A stretch of DNA of 41,862 bases from Clostridiales bacterium (GCA_012524025.1 JAAYSC010000071.1:1-41862); one strand, 5' to 3'; shown: positions 23,442 to 31,691, numbered from the stretch's first letter. Numbers and translations are program-made. Notes: generated from the letters alone by a model not told the origin.

Positions 23442-25133
23442 ATGAAGAAAGGTTTTGAAAAGTATATACCCTTTGAGCCTATAACCTTTGAAGAGCGTAC
23501 TTGGCCGTCAAAGCGTATTGAAAAGCACCCCATTTGGTGCAGTGTTGACTTGCGCGACGGTAACCAAGCGCTTATTGACCCTATGAATCTTGAAGAAAAA
23601 CTTGAGATGTTCCACTTGCTTTGCGATATTGGGGTTAAGGAAATTGAAGTCGGCTTCCCGTCCGCTTCCGAAACAGAGTATGAAATATTGCGTGAGCTCA
23701 TTGAAGGCGGGCATATTCCCGATGATGTAACAATCCAAGTCCTGGTGCAGGCGCGTGAACACCTGATCAAAAAAACCTTTGAAGCCATACACGGGGCTAA
23801 AAATGTAATAGTGCATTTTTATAATTCCACTTCAACCTTGCAGCGTAAGGTGGTTTTTAAAAAAGACATGGCGGGTATTACGGAAATAGCCCTGGAAGGC
23901 GCAAAGCTCATTAAAAAGTTGGGTGATGAAGCCGCTGCCCAAACCGGCTGCAATATTCGCTATGAATATTCACCAGAAAGTTTTATGGGTACCGAGCCGG
24001 AATTTGCCGTAGCCATCTGCCATGAAGTTATGAAGGTTATGGGGGCAGACGAAAAGAATAAAATAATACTCAACCTACCCTCGACCGTTGAAAACACAAC
24101 ACCCAATGCCTTTGCCGACTTGGTTGAATATTTTTGCAAAAACCTGCCCATGAGGGAAGCAGCCATTATCAGCATGCACCCCCATAATGACAGGGGAACG
24201 GGTGTTGCCACGGCAGAGCTGGGGCTCTTGGCCGGTGCCGACAGGGTTGAAGGCACACTTTTCGGCAACGGGGAGCGTACGGGCAATGCAGACCTTATTA
24301 CCTTGGCCCTTAATATGTACACCCAGGCCATAGACCCGGGGCTTGATTTCAGCAATATCAATAAGATAAAAGAAGTTTATGAACGCACAACCCGCATGCA
24401 GGTTCATGAGCGCCACCCCTATGCGGGCGAGCTTGTCTTTACGGCCTTTTCGGGTTCCCATCAAGATGCCATCAACAAAGGCGAAACCTATATGAGAGAC
24501 AGTAAAAGTGAGTATTGGGAAGTGCCCTACCTGCCCATTGACCCGGCGGACTTGGGCCGTGAATATGAACCCATTATTCGCATCAACAGCCAATCGGGCA
24601 AGGGTGGTGTGGCTTTTGTTATGAGCACGGCCTATGGCTATAATCTGCCCAAGGCCATGCACCCGGGTTTTGGTAAGATTGTTCAAGACTATTGCGACGC
24701 GGCCGGCCGTGAGGTTTTGGCAAATGAAGTTTTTGACCTTTTTGCCCAAGAATATATAAATGTCGATGCACCTTATAAGCTTGTCAGGCATAAGTTTTAT
24801 GAAGAAAGCGGAATTTATGACGAGTCGCAAAAGGTTCACTTTGAGGGTGAAATTAAGCACAACGGCCAAGAGCCGGTAGAAATTTCCGGAACAGGCAACG
24901 GGCCCATAGATGCATTTTTCCAGGCACTGTCACAAGTAGATATCACAGGTTATGAATTTGTCAATTATTCCGAACATGCTATTTCTGTGGGTTCCGATGC
25001 CAAGGCTGTTTCTTACATTGAACTTAAAACACCCAAGGGCAAGACGGTTTTCGGTGTGGGCAGGTCACACAATATAAATTATGCCCCCATGCGCGGTATC
25101 TTGAGCGCCATAAACCGCTCACTTAAGGCCTAA
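23442..25133 (+). CDS. leuA: 2-isopropylmalate synthase
   Basis: The 563-residue enzyme condenses acetyl-CoA and 2-oxoisovalerate, the first step of leucine synthesis. It is the long LeuA type: the catalytic barrel starts CSVDLRDGNQAL (metal and substrate Arg/Asp), with EVGFPSAS, YEYSPESFMGTEPEFA, SMHPHNDRGTG (H-x-H metal ligands) and FGNGERTGNADL. The C-terminal regulatory (LeuA dimer) domain spans about 440-563, including SGTGNGPIDAFFQAL, so leucine feedback is expected in addition to the T-box. TAAGGAGG precedes the ATG. leuB follows after 72 bp; leuC and leuD are not in the window. Confidence 0.95.
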   Translation: MKKGFEKYIPFEPITFEERTWPSKRIEKHPIWCSVDLRDGNQALIDPMNLEEKLEMFHLLCDIGVKEIEVGFPSASETEYEILRELIEGGHIPDDVTIQVLVQAREHLIKKTFEAIHGAKNVIVHFYNSTSTLQRKVVFKKDMAGITEIALEGAKLIKKLGDEAAAQTGCNIRYEYSPESFMGTEPEFAVAICHEVMKVMGADEKNKIILNLPSTVENTTPNAFADLVEYFCKNLPMREAAIISMHPHNDRGTGVATAELGLLAGADRVEGTLFGNGERTGNADLITLALNMYTQAIDPGLDFSNINKIKEVYERTTRMQVHERHPYAGELVFTAFSGSHQDAINKGETYMRDSKSEYWEVPYLPIDPADLGREYEPIIRINSQSGKGGVAFVMSTAYGYNLPKAMHPGFGKIVQDYCDAAGREVLANEVFDLFAQEYINVDAPYKLVRHKFYEESGIYDESQKVHFEGEIKHNGQEPVEISGTGNGPIDAFFQALSQVDITGYEFVNYSEHAISVGSDAKAVSYIELKTPKGKTVFGVGRSHNINYAPMRGILSAINRSLKA

Positions 25134-25205
25134 ATGTGATTGAAAAGAAGCAGGGGCTGTGTTAAAATTTTGTTGGTCTTCCAATAAATTGTAAGGAGAA
25201 ATTGA

Positions 25206-26276
25206 ATGAAAAATTATAAAATAGCTGTTATTAAGGGCGACGGCATCGGGCCTGAAATTGTTGACCAAGCACTCAAAGTACTTGATAAGGCTGGGGAAAA
25301 ATTCGGCTTCACCTGCCAATACCAATACACGCAAATGGGCGGCTGCGCCATAGATGAAACGGGCCAACCACTGCCTCCGGGCACGGTAAATGTTTGCAAA
25401 GAGGCCGACTGTGTTCTCTTGGGAGCCGTAGGCGGTGAAAAGTGGGACACCTTACCCGGCCACCTTCGCCCCGAAGCCGGTCTCTTGGGGATGAGGTCGG
25501 CCCTTGGGCTTTTTGCCAACTTGCGCCCGGCACAAATTTTTGAAGCCCTCAAAGACGCCTCACCCATCAAGGCAGAAGTTATAGGTGACAGTTTGGACAT
25601 CATGGTCGTGCGCGAGCTGACAGGCGGCATTTATTTCGGTGAACGCGGCCGCTGTGAAAAAGACGGCCATCCCGCTGCCTTTGACACGGAAATGTACACC
25701 GTGCCCGAAATTGAGCGCATAGCCCGGGTAGGTTTTGAAATGGCAAGAAAGCGTGATAAGAAGCTCTGTTCGGTTGACAAGGCCAATGTTTTGGAATCTT
25801 CCAGGCTCTGGCGCGAAACGGTCATTGAACTTTCAAAGGACTATCCGGATGTTGAACTGACCCACATGTATGTGGACAATTGCGCCATGCAACTCATTCG
25901 CCACCCCTCACAATTTGATGTTATCGTAACTTCAAATATTTTTGGTGACATTTTATCGGACGAAGCCTCCATGCTCAGCGGCTCCATCGGCATGCTGGCA
26001 TCCGCCAGCTTGGCAGAAGGCACTTTCGGCCTTTATGAACCCATCCATGGCTCTGCGCCGGATATAGCCGGGCAGGATTTGGCCAACCCCTTGGCCACCA
26101 TACTTTCTATTGCCATGATGTTAAGGTATTCATTTGAGCAAGAAGAAGCCGCCATAGCCATTGAAAGGGCCGTCAATGAAGCCATGAAAACTGCCCGCAC
26201 GCCCGACATTTATGAAGAAGGCTTCAAAAAGATTGGCACAAACGAAATGGGCGACTTGGTCGTGTCGCTTTTGTAG
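25206..26276 (+). CDS. leuB: 3-isopropylmalate dehydrogenase
   Basis: The 356-residue NAD-dependent enzyme oxidises 3-isopropylmalate. Motifs are [48 protein letters not shown] (catalytic Lys region), [34 protein letters not shown] (metal aspartates) and [27 protein letters not shown] precedes the ATG. The final 27 codons plus most of the stop (26192-26275) are repeated about 1.9 kb downstream at 28090-28173, with only synonymous differences, so the 3' end of this intact gene may have been supplied by an inserted segment. Confidence 0.95.
   Translation: MKNYKIAVIKGDGIGPEIVDQALKVLDKAGEKFGFTCQYQYTQMGGCAIDETGQPLPPGTVNVCKEADCVLLGAVGGEKWDTLPGHLRPEAGLLGMRSALGLFANLRPAQIFEALKDASPIKAEVIGDSLDIMVVRELTGGIYFGERGRCEKDGHPAAFDTEMYTVPEIERIARVGFEMARKRDKKLCSVDKANVLESSRLWRETVIELSKDYPDVELTHMYVDNCAMQLIRHPSQFDVIVTSNIFGDILSDEASMLSGSIGMLASASLAEGTFGLYEPIHGSAPDIAGQDLANPLATILSIAMMLRYSFEQEEAAIAIERAVNEAMKTARTPDIYEEGFKKIGTNEMGDLVVSLL
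26192..26275 (+). repeat. direct repeat, proximal copy of the leuB 3' end
   Basis: 84 bp inside leuB match 28090-28173 at 80 positions. The four mismatches (GGC/GGT, GTC/GTT, GTG/GTA, TCG/TCC) are all at third codon positions and synonymous, and the stop differs after the repeat (TAG versus TAA). Confidence 0.93.
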
Positions 26277-26296
26277 GGTCATAGATTATTAATAAA

Positions 26297-26337
26297 AAAC
26301 CGCGCCAAACACTTTAATAGGGTGCTTGGCGCGGTTT
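26297..26337 (+). terminator. intrinsic terminator after leuB
   Basis: AAACCGCGCCAA (26297-26308) pairs with TTGGCGCGGTTT (26326-26337). It is similar in layout to the terminator after the second leuB tail (28196-28237). Confidence 0.85.
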
Positions 26338-26361
26338 CTGTTGTCAAAGACTATAGCCTTC

Positions 26362-26381
26362 ATCACGATTTGTGATATAAT
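26362..26381 (+). promoter_or_regulatory. extended -10 promoter with overlapping inverted repeat
   Basis: TGATATAAT supplies TG-N-TATAAT (-10 at 26376-26381) without a good -35. ATCAC (26362-26366) and GTGAT (26372-26376) form a 5-bp inverted repeat touching the -10, a possible operator for the adjacent HTH gene. Confidence 0.5.
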
Positions 26382-26421
26382 GACTTCATTATTTGATTAA
26401 AACCACGCAAGAGGGCACACT

Positions 26422-26643
26422 ATGGCTGTACAGTACAATCAGCTCTGGAAATTGATGATAGATATGAAGATGAAAAAGGGCTGATTTGAGAAAAGTGCGA
26501 CAAGAGTGAGCGCAAATGTCATGGCTCGACTCAGTAATTATGAGTACATCTCACTTGTAAGCATTGAAAAAATTTGCACGGCCCTCGACTGCGGAGTGGA
26601 TGATATTTTGGAATTTGTTGCCGAAGATACATCAAATGAATAA
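26422..26643 (+). pseudogene. Cro/C1-type small HTH regulator broken by one in-frame TGA
   Basis: The 74-codon frame runs from ATG 26422 to TAA 26641-26643, interrupted only by TGA at 26482-26484 (codon 21). The two halves read MAVQYNQLWKLMIDMKMKKG and FEKSATRVSANVMARLSNYEYIS, then IEKICTALDCGVDDILEFV. This matches the common small HTH_26/YozG-like regulators in full length, and a leucine is expected at the stop position. GAGGG precedes the ATG. An internal ATG at 26521 could give a shorter product lacking most of the HTH. A recent nonsense mutation is the simplest reading. Confidence 0.75.
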
Positions 26644-26674
26644 GCCGATTTGTCGATGAAGTGGAGTGAGGTTG

Positions 26675-28048
26675 ATGGCAGAAAATCAGAATATAGAATG
26701 GAAAGAATTGTGGCGAGATGAATATCTGAAATGGATATGCGGCTTTGCCAACGCACAGGGCGGCAAAATATATATAGGCAAGAATGACAGTGGCGCAGTT
26801 GTCGGTATTCCCAACAGCAAGAAACTGCTGGAGGATATTCCGAACAAGGTGCGCGACATTCTCGGGATATTGGTCGATGTAAACCTTTTAACCGAAAACG
26901 GCAAGGAATATCTTGAAATTGTCGTGATGCCCAGCGGATACCCCGTCAATTTCAAAGGAGAATATCATTTTCGCAGTGGAAGCACCAAGCAACTTTTGAC
27001 CGGTGCGGCGCTTACGGAGTTTCTCTTATCCAGAACCGGTCTCAAATGGGACGCCGTTCCAGTCGAAGGCGTGACTGCCGATAGCCTCGATAAAGAGAGC
27101 TTTGATATTTTTCGCCGCGAAGCGCTGCGCAACCGACGAATGACCGAGGACGATTTAAACATCACAGACGTGCAGCTCCTAGATAATCTCGGGCTTATTA
27201 CGAACGGCAAGCTCAAGCGCGCCGCCGTGATGCTGTTCCACCGCAATCAAGAAAAATGGTTTTCCGGCGCATATATTAAAGTCGGATACTTTGAGACCGA
27301 CGCCGATCTCCGTTATCAGGATGAGATTCACGGTTCCCTGCTCATTCAAGCTGACCGAGTTATCGAGCTTATATATCTGAAATATATGAAAGCAGAAATC
27401 TCTTATGATAACGTGACCCGCGTCGAAACCTATCCTGTGCCAAAAGAGGCGGTTCGTGAAGCTGTATACAATGCGATTATCCATTGCGATTATTCTGCCT
27501 GTGTGCCAATTCAGATAAGCGTTTACGCGGACAAAATGTATATCGGCAACAGTTGCGTTTTCCCTGCCGGATGGACAGTTGAGACGCTGATGCAAAAGCA
27601 TAATTCGCGCCCACACAACCCCGACATTGCCAATGTCTTTTTTCGCGCCGGTCTTGTCGAAATTTGGGGACGCGGCATTGAAAAGATTTGCAGATCCTGT
27701 AAAGAAAACGGTATTGCCTTGCCGGAATACTCGATTCATAACGAGGACATCCTTTTGAAGTTTGCTACGCCAAAACTTACGGAAAGTCCAAATGTTCGGT
27801 CACTCATGACCGAAGATATGGTCGAAGATATGGCCAAAGGAATGACCGAACTGGAGAATTCAAGATTCACAGAGATTTGGGGAAAGTTTGACGAGCAAGG
27901 TGAGATAAACAGCGCAACAGTAGCTAAGCTACTAAATATCGAGCAGCGCACAGCACGTAGACTTCTGAACAAGGCTGAAAAGCTCGGCATCATCGTAAGC
28001 GAGGGCAGAACAAGCGATAGGGTATACAAGAAAAAAAATAATCCATGA
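26675..28048 (+). CDS. AlbA_2 domain / HATPase_c_4 putative transcriptional regulator
   Basis: The 457-residue protein belongs to the COG2865 type. The N-terminal AlbA_2 (schlafen-like) domain covers about 1-110: IEWKELWRDEYLKWICGFANAQGGKIYIGKNDSGAVVGI. A central part contains LKRAAVMLF and an ATPase-type region with VPKEAVREAVYNAIIHCDYS (N-box), FFRAGLVEIWGRGIEKI (G-box). A C-terminal winged helix is suggested by ATVAKLLNIEQRTARRLLNKAEKLGII. Members occur often on mobile elements and near HTH genes; roles include transcription control and possibly defence. ATG 26675 follows GGAG-TGAGG; GTG 26666 is an alternative. It lies within the leuB-tail-flanked segment and follows the broken HTH gene. 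Confidence 0.86.
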   Translation: MAENQNIEWKELWRDEYLKWICGFANAQGGKIYIGKNDSGAVVGIPNSKKLLEDIPNKVRDILGILVDVNLLTENGKEYLEIVVMPSGYPVNFKGEYHFRSGSTKQLLTGAALTEFLLSRTGLKWDAVPVEGVTADSLDKESFDIFRREALRNRRMTEDDLNITDVQLLDNLGLITNGKLKRAAVMLFHRNQEKWFSGAYIKVGYFETDADLRYQDEIHGSLLIQADRVIELIYLKYMKAEISYDNVTRVETYPVPKEAVREAVYNAIIHCDYSACVPIQISVYADKMYIGNSCVFPAGWTVETLMQKHNSRPHNPDIANVFFRAGLVEIWGRGIEKICRSCKENGIALPEYSIHNEDILLKFATPKLTESPNVRSLMTEDMVEDMAKGMTELENSRFTEIWGKFDEQGEINSATVAKLLNIEQRTARRLLNKAEKLGIIVSEGRTSDRVYKKKNNP

Positions 28049-28089
28049 AATCGAACACGGAACTTCGAAAGTATTAAGCCCCCTGGTCT

Positions 28090-28174
28090 TGCCCGCACGC
28101 CCGACATTTATGAAGAAGGCTTCAAAAAGATTGGCACAAACGAAATGGGTGACTTGGTTGTATCCCTTTTGTAA
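28090..28174 (+). pseudogene. detached second copy of the leuB 3' end
   Basis: The last 28 codons of a leuB ([20 protein letters not shown] then DLVVSLL and TAA) without the rest of the gene and with no start. It encodes exactly the same peptide as the tail of the intact leuB at 26192-26276. It is followed by its own terminator, which suggests it is the original chromosomal end of leuB. Confidence 0.9.
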
Positions 28175-28195
28175 AACCAACTCCCTATAAAAAAG

Positions 28196-28237
28196 AAAAC
28201 CGCTCCGAAAGTGTAAAAACTCTCGGAGCGGTTTTTA
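28196..28237. terminator. bidirectional intrinsic terminator
   Basis: AAAACCGCTCCGA (28196-28208) pairs with TCGGAGCGGTTTT (28223-28235). T runs on both strands serve the detached leuB tail and the converging Ser/Arg-rich membrane protein gene. Confidence 0.9.
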
Positions 28238-28244
28238 GTTTTTC

Positions 28245-29381
28245 TTAATCCAAAGTAACGGTTATCTCTTTTTCGACACCAGAATCACTTACAATGGTAA
28301 GTGTGGCACAAAGCTTGCCTGCCCGGTCAACAAAGAATTCAAAGCCCTCGGCACTGTTGGCAAAGGGGGCACCAACAGCCTCAAGCTTGGCATTTACAAC
28401 TTCCAACATCTGAACTTCGCTATATCTGTAAAGGTCGGGTAAGTGATAGTCGTCCACCATAACCTCATTGATATAATCGTAGAGGTAATAGGTGTTTTTA
28501 ACCTTTTGCTCCCCGTCTTTTGACTCGAAGTAATCATAGACCGATATAAAAACATACTCTTTAGAATTGAAAGCGTGGTAGGAAACATCGTAAAGATAGG
28601 GGTAAAGGCTCAAGTTACCGGCATGTTTATATTTTTCTTTCAAATCGTCGCGCAGGGCTTCCATTGCGGCATTCATATCTTTTGCTGCCTTACTGTCGGC
28701 CAAAAGTTCAGGTAACTTGATAGAAAACCCTGCTGTAAAACCTGCACCCGCCACGGTTTCATTGAGTTCGAAAAGTGTTCCCACTTGAGGGGTTTTCTTT
28801 TTAACGGGGACCCTGGTTGTGACTTCTCTGTCAAAACCGAAGTTACCGAAATTTGCCCTGTCTTCGTTAAAAAGATCCTTGTCCAAGGCAAGTTTCAAGC
28901 CCAGGCCCACAAAAACAAAAAAGCCCACAACCAAGAGTATGTAGCCGGTTTTCTTCTGCCAATTGGCTTTCTTGAAGCGGTATTTATATTTACGGTAGAG
29001 GTACTTGGGCTTGTATTTATAAAGCTTTGAGCTCAAGGAATGTTTAAAGTCACGGTATTTGGCAGCAAAGCCGCGTTTTTTCCGCCGACTGCCGGAGCGA
29101 GATGAAGATGAGCTTGACCTGCGACGGCTTGAAGAAGACCTACCCGAGGAAGATGACCTCGAACGACTTGAGGAAGAACCGGAAGACCTGCCCGAGCGAG
29201 AAGACCTGCTTGAACTGCGGCTGCCTGAAGACGAAGAAGAAGATCTTGACCGTCCCGATGAAGACCGCCTTGAAGAGGACTTGCCGGATGAGGACGAAGT
29301 GCTGCCGGAAGATGGGGCCGGTGTTGAATCGGCTTCAATATGGGTATTTTTATGTTTTTCTTCTTTTTTGCTTTCGGCCAA
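28245..29381 (-). CDS. single-pass membrane protein with a long Ser/Arg-rich cytoplasmic tail (DUF3298-like exterior possible)
   Basis: The 378-residue protein has four visible parts: an acidic/lysine start (1-20), a tract of about 75 residues of almost only serine, arginine and glycine (about 25-100), a basic Tyr/Lys region (KLYKYKPKYLYRKYKYRFKK) and one transmembrane helix (about 145-165). The C-terminal part of about 210 residues should be outside the cell; its sequence (SIKLPELLADS...YDVSYHAFNSKEYVFISVYDYFES) recalls DUF3298/DUF4163-type domains without certainty. The positive-inside rule fits. The start is TTG 29381 with AAGGGGTGG upstream; the promoter is at 29427-29455. The charged tail could bind nucleic acid or anionic polymer; this is inference. 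Confidence 0.75.
   Translation of the reverse strand: MAESKKEEKHKNTHIEADSTPAPSSGSTSSSSGKSSSRRSSSGRSRSSSSSSGSRSSSRSSRSGRSSGSSSSRSRSSSSGRSSSSRRRSSSSSSRSGSRRKKRGFAAKYRDFKHSLSSKLYKYKPKYLYRKYKYRFKKANWQKKTGYILLVVGFFVFVGLGLKLALDKDLFNEDRANFGNFGFDREVTTRVPVKKKTPQVGTLFELNETVAGAGFTAGFSIKLPELLADSKAAKDMNAAMEALRDDLKEKYKHAGNLSLYPYLYDVSYHAFNSKEYVFISVYDYFESKDGEQKVKNTYYLYDYINEVMVDDYHLPDLYRYSEVQMLEVVNAKLEAVGAPFANSAEGFEFFVDRAGKLCATLTIVSDSGVEKEITVTLD
29081..29309 (-). repeat. low-complexity Ser/Arg/Gly coding tract
   Basis: This region encodes the S/R/G-rich tail, with varied serine codons (TCA, TCG, AGC, AGT, TCT, TCC). Mixed codons argue for selection on the peptide rather than simple repeat slippage. The opposite strand has an accidental acidic reading frame. 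Confidence 0.8.
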
Positions 29382-29426
29382 GGCAAACCACCCCTTCCAT
29401 CTGTTTTAGTAAGAATCTTCCCTATT

Positions 29427-29455
29427 ATTTTAACAAAAAACACAAAAAGGGTCAA
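29427..29455 (-). promoter_or_regulatory. promoter of the Ser/Arg-rich membrane protein gene
   Basis: Minus strand TTGACC (29450-29455), 17-bp spacer, TAAAAT (29427-29432). Confidence 0.7.
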
Positions 29456-29544
29456 ACAAAGAGGGTTAAAAGGCAAAAGTGGGAGTGTAAAGCTTTAGGA
29501 CTTTACGGATAAGATTTTCCAGAAACAAATAAACCGGACCGCTT

Positions 29545-30858
29545 TTATAATTTCTTCTTGATCTCCTTGACAATTAATTCAACAATCACATAAATACGCA
29601 AGCTTTTCAGCTTAAAGATTAGGTCTTCCCACATCTTAACCAGGGGATTTTCGACTTCTTCTTCGGGTGCGGGGGACCCGTCGTCGGTGATAAAGGCTTG
29701 TGTGAAGCAGATGCCGCCCGGCCCCTTTAGTTGGGCACGGACATAGCGGCCTATTTGATCTTCATGGTCATGCAAGTTTATTGTGCTGCCCGTGGCGATA
29801 ATTTCGCCTTTGGCCACCCATTCAATGCTGTCATAGTGCAGGGCTTCAAGTGAAATTATGGCATTTTCATGGTCAACACTTATGCGATTAACCACCGGGT
29901 ATTGGCCTTGGCCGCGAAAACTGTCGCCAAGTTCGGGTCTGGCAATTCTGCCGTGGGCAAAGAAGGTTCCGTTTTCCATGGCCGTGCGGACATTTTCGAC
30001 CGTGTTTTCGGGCATCATAAAGATTTCAAAGCCGGTATCTATTTCGGTCATTTTATGTGAGTCACTGTTGGCAAAGCCCCAGACATTGCGGCCCGTAGGT
30101 ATGACGCTTTCAAGTAAGCCGTCCCACAAAACACGGTCATGGCGGGTGGGGGAGTCATGGCTGTTTATTATTTCGATACCAAGGCAGGAAGGGTATTTTT
30201 TTATTATATCGGCAAAAAACTTTACATTCTTGGGGTCACGGGCTATTTCAATATCCTTGGCGGAACCCAGCCAGTCGCCGGGATGGTTAATGTGGGTTAA
30301 TCCACCCAATTTATCAACCGCGGCTATGGGACCTTCAAAGTCATTTTCCTTGCCCCAATCGCCGTGGCCGTAATCAACGAAAAAGCCGTTGATATGGTTT
30401 TTCTTAAGAACGCCGGCATTGAGTTCAATGCCCAAGGGGACATCTGTCATACCGCGCCCACCCCTGTCGGCCCCCGTGGTTATTTCTTCATATCTTTCTT
30501 GAGTGAGGGGAACAGGTCTTCTGAAGATCATGTGGAAACCTAAAATGGGCAGGGGTGAGGGGGTAACATTCCAACCCCTGTTAACAACACCATGGTCGGT
30601 CATGGCTAAAATGTCATAGTCGCGGGCATAATATTCTTCTATTACATCTACAAAGTCATCATTGCCGTCACTGACGGTGGAATGAGTGTGCAAATTGGCC
30701 TTGTAATGGCCCCAAGAGTCCCAGTCCACACTTTCATAGGGGTTTACAATTCGGTAAGTTTTGCTTGAAGCGGCGGCGGGGACGAGGGCCAAGGGCAAGA
30801 GCAGACCGATGCAAAGGGAAAGGACCAAGCAGGATTTTAAAACCTTAAAAAACTTCAT
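29545..30858 (-). CDS. secreted PHP-domain phosphoesterase-like protein
   Basis: The 437-residue protein has an N-terminal signal peptide (MKFFKVLKSCLVLSLCIGLLLPLALVPAAAS, cleavage after AAA likely). A PHP domain follows: NLHTHSTVSDG (H-x-H), LAMTDHGVV, THINHPGDW, EIINSHDSPTRHD and FANSDSHKMT give the full set of metal ligands. A C-terminal beta domain (about 330-400) and a basic, partly hydrophobic tail (LRIYVIVELIVKEIKKKL) may hold it at the membrane. PHP proteins hydrolyse phosphoesters with a trinuclear metal site; an exported form probably acts on a sugar or polyol phosphate or phosphodiester outside the cell. GGAG lies before two adjacent ATGs; 30858 has better spacing than 30861. It has its own promoter. 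Confidence 0.86.
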   Translation of the reverse strand: MKFFKVLKSCLVLSLCIGLLLPLALVPAAASSKTYRIVNPYESVDWDSWGHYKANLHTHSTVSDGNDDFVDVIEEYYARDYDILAMTDHGVVNRGWNVTPSPLPILGFHMIFRRPVPLTQERYEEITTGADRGGRGMTDVPLGIELNAGVLKKNHINGFFVDYGHGDWGKENDFEGPIAAVDKLGGLTHINHPGDWLGSAKDIEIARDPKNVKFFADIIKKYPSCLGIEIINSHDSPTRHDRVLWDGLLESVIPTGRNVWGFANSDSHKMTEIDTGFEIFMMPENTVENVRTAMENGTFFAHGRIARPELGDSFRGQGQYPVVNRISVDHENAIISLEALHYDSIEWVAKGEIIATGSTINLHDHEDQIGRYVRAQLKGPGGICFTQAFITDDGSPAPEEEVENPLVKMWEDLIFKLKSLRIYVIVELIVKEIKKKL

Positions 30859-30904
30859 CATATTACTCCTTTAAAACAGTATTTGACGAACAATTGACAA
30901 ATAA

Positions 30905-30933
30905 AGTATAGGTAGCCTTTCTTTGGCTGTCAA
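30905..30933 (-). promoter_or_regulatory. consensus promoter of the PHP gene
   Basis: Minus strand TTGACA (30928-30933), 17 bp, TATACT (30905-30910). A TTGAC direct repeat (near 30883 and 30894 on the plus strand) lies in the early leader. Confidence 0.82.
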
Positions 30934-30935
30934 GT

Positions 30936-30970
30936 AAAAAACGGGCAGGTCGGTCAAAAGCCGCCTGCCC
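30936..30970 (-). terminator. terminator of the padR-hemolysin III operon
   Basis: GGGCAGG plus CGG (30943-30953) pair with CCG plus CCTGCCC (30961-30970) around one bulged T. On the minus strand a T6 run follows at once, just before the PHP promoter. Confidence 0.85.
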
Positions 30971-30997
30971 TTACATATAAAATTCAAAATTAAAAGG

Positions 30998-31681
30998 TTA
31001 AACCGCAAAAACATAATTGTAAATTGAATAGAAGTGGGTCAAGGTACCGGCCAAAACAAAACCGTGAAAGATAGTATGAAAATAACGGTACTTGCGGCCG
31101 AAGCCGTAAATTATGGCACCTAAGGTATAGATAACGCCACCGACAACCAACAAGGTTAAGCCCGGCCTCAAACTGCCGGAAAAAATTGTAATCATGGGCT
31201 TGACAAACAAGAGCAAGGTCCAGCCGATTGCAATATACATGACCATTTGCACCACTTTGAATTTTTCCATGTTAATTACCGTGAGTGTTATGCCCACAAT
31301 GGCGCAAGTCCAAACAAAAATAACAGATGCCCAACCTAAAAGAGGATGAGTGGGCAAGAAGGCTATCAAGGAATAGGGGGTAGCCGAGCCTGCTATAAGT
31401 AAAAATATGTTGCTGTGGTCTATAACCCGTAAAATAAGCTTAAGCTTACCGGGCTTGACGCCATGGTAAATACCCGAGGCAGCATAAAGCAATATTATGG
31501 AAAGACCATAAATTATTGAAGCGGCCAAGGCGGGCTTGGAATTTAATTGCAAGGATTTTCTTATGCAAAGCACAAGGGCTGCTATGCCGACGGGCACCCC
31601 TAAAAAGTGGGTTATGGAATTCAAGATATCTTCAAGCTTGGTGTAGTGGACCAGCTTAACTCTTACTTGCGGCATTTTCAT
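30998..31681 (-). CDS. hemolysin III / TrhA (PAQR) family membrane protein
   Basis: The 227-residue protein has seven hydrophobic segments and the family's conserved residues: NSITHFLG at the N-terminus, YAASGIYHGVK, RVIDHSNIFLLIAGSATPY and RYFHTIFHGFVLAGTLTHFYSI. The conserved His/Asp/Ser set fits the zinc-dependent hydrolase-like PAQR/CREST superfamily. Bacterial members (TrhA/YqfA, YplQ) affect membrane homeostasis, and the hemolysin label is historical. It starts 10 bp after the small 2TM gene and is probably the last gene of the padR operon. The ribosome site (AGTAGGCG) is weak, consistent with coupling. Confidence 0.9.
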   Translation of the reverse strand: MKMPQVRVKLVHYTKLEDILNSITHFLGVPVGIAALVLCIRKSLQLNSKPALAASIIYGLSIILLYAASGIYHGVKPGKLKLILRVIDHSNIFLLIAGSATPYSLIAFLPTHPLLGWASVIFVWTCAIVGITLTVINMEKFKVVQMVMYIAIGWTLLLFVKPMITIFSGSLRPGLTLLVVGGVIYTLGAIIYGFGRKYRYFHTIFHGFVLAGTLTHFYSIYNYVFAV

Positions 31682-31691
31682 TATTTTTCGC

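Larger units (their letters stand above)
26192..28089. mobile_element. putative insertion at the 3' end of leuB
   Basis: About 1.9 kb bounded by direct repeats of the leuB tail. It carries a replacement leuB tail plus terminator, a broken HTH gene and an AlbA_2/HATPase gene. Codon use in the cargo (more CGC, CTG and GCG codons by eye) looks different from the neighbours. No integrase, transposase or terminal inverted repeat is visible, so site-specific integration, homologous exchange with a related strain or a remnant of a larger element are all possible. Confidence 0.5.

Noticed and set aside
24075-24869. Long open frame (264 codons) on the minus strand inside leuA
   Set aside because: It lies wholly antisense to leuA, has no ribosome site and its product resembles no protein; it follows from the codon bias of leuA.
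26482-26484. Selenocysteine or recoded TGA in the HTH gene
   Set aside because: Relatives have leucine there, no SECIS-like hairpin is evident downstream, and such regulators do not use selenocysteine.
27179-27739. 186-codon minus-strand frame inside the AlbA_2 gene
   Set aside because: Antisense shadow; the plus-strand protein has continuous domain matches.
26192-28173. Transposon with target-site duplication
   Set aside because: The repeats are 84 bp with synonymous divergence, far longer than a transposase target duplication, and there is no transposase or terminal inverted repeat.
29059-29409. Acidic Glu/Asp/Leu-rich open frame opposite the Ser/Arg tract
   Set aside because: The composition is the reverse-complement image of serine and arginine codons; the minus-strand gene has promoter, TTG start and membrane helix.
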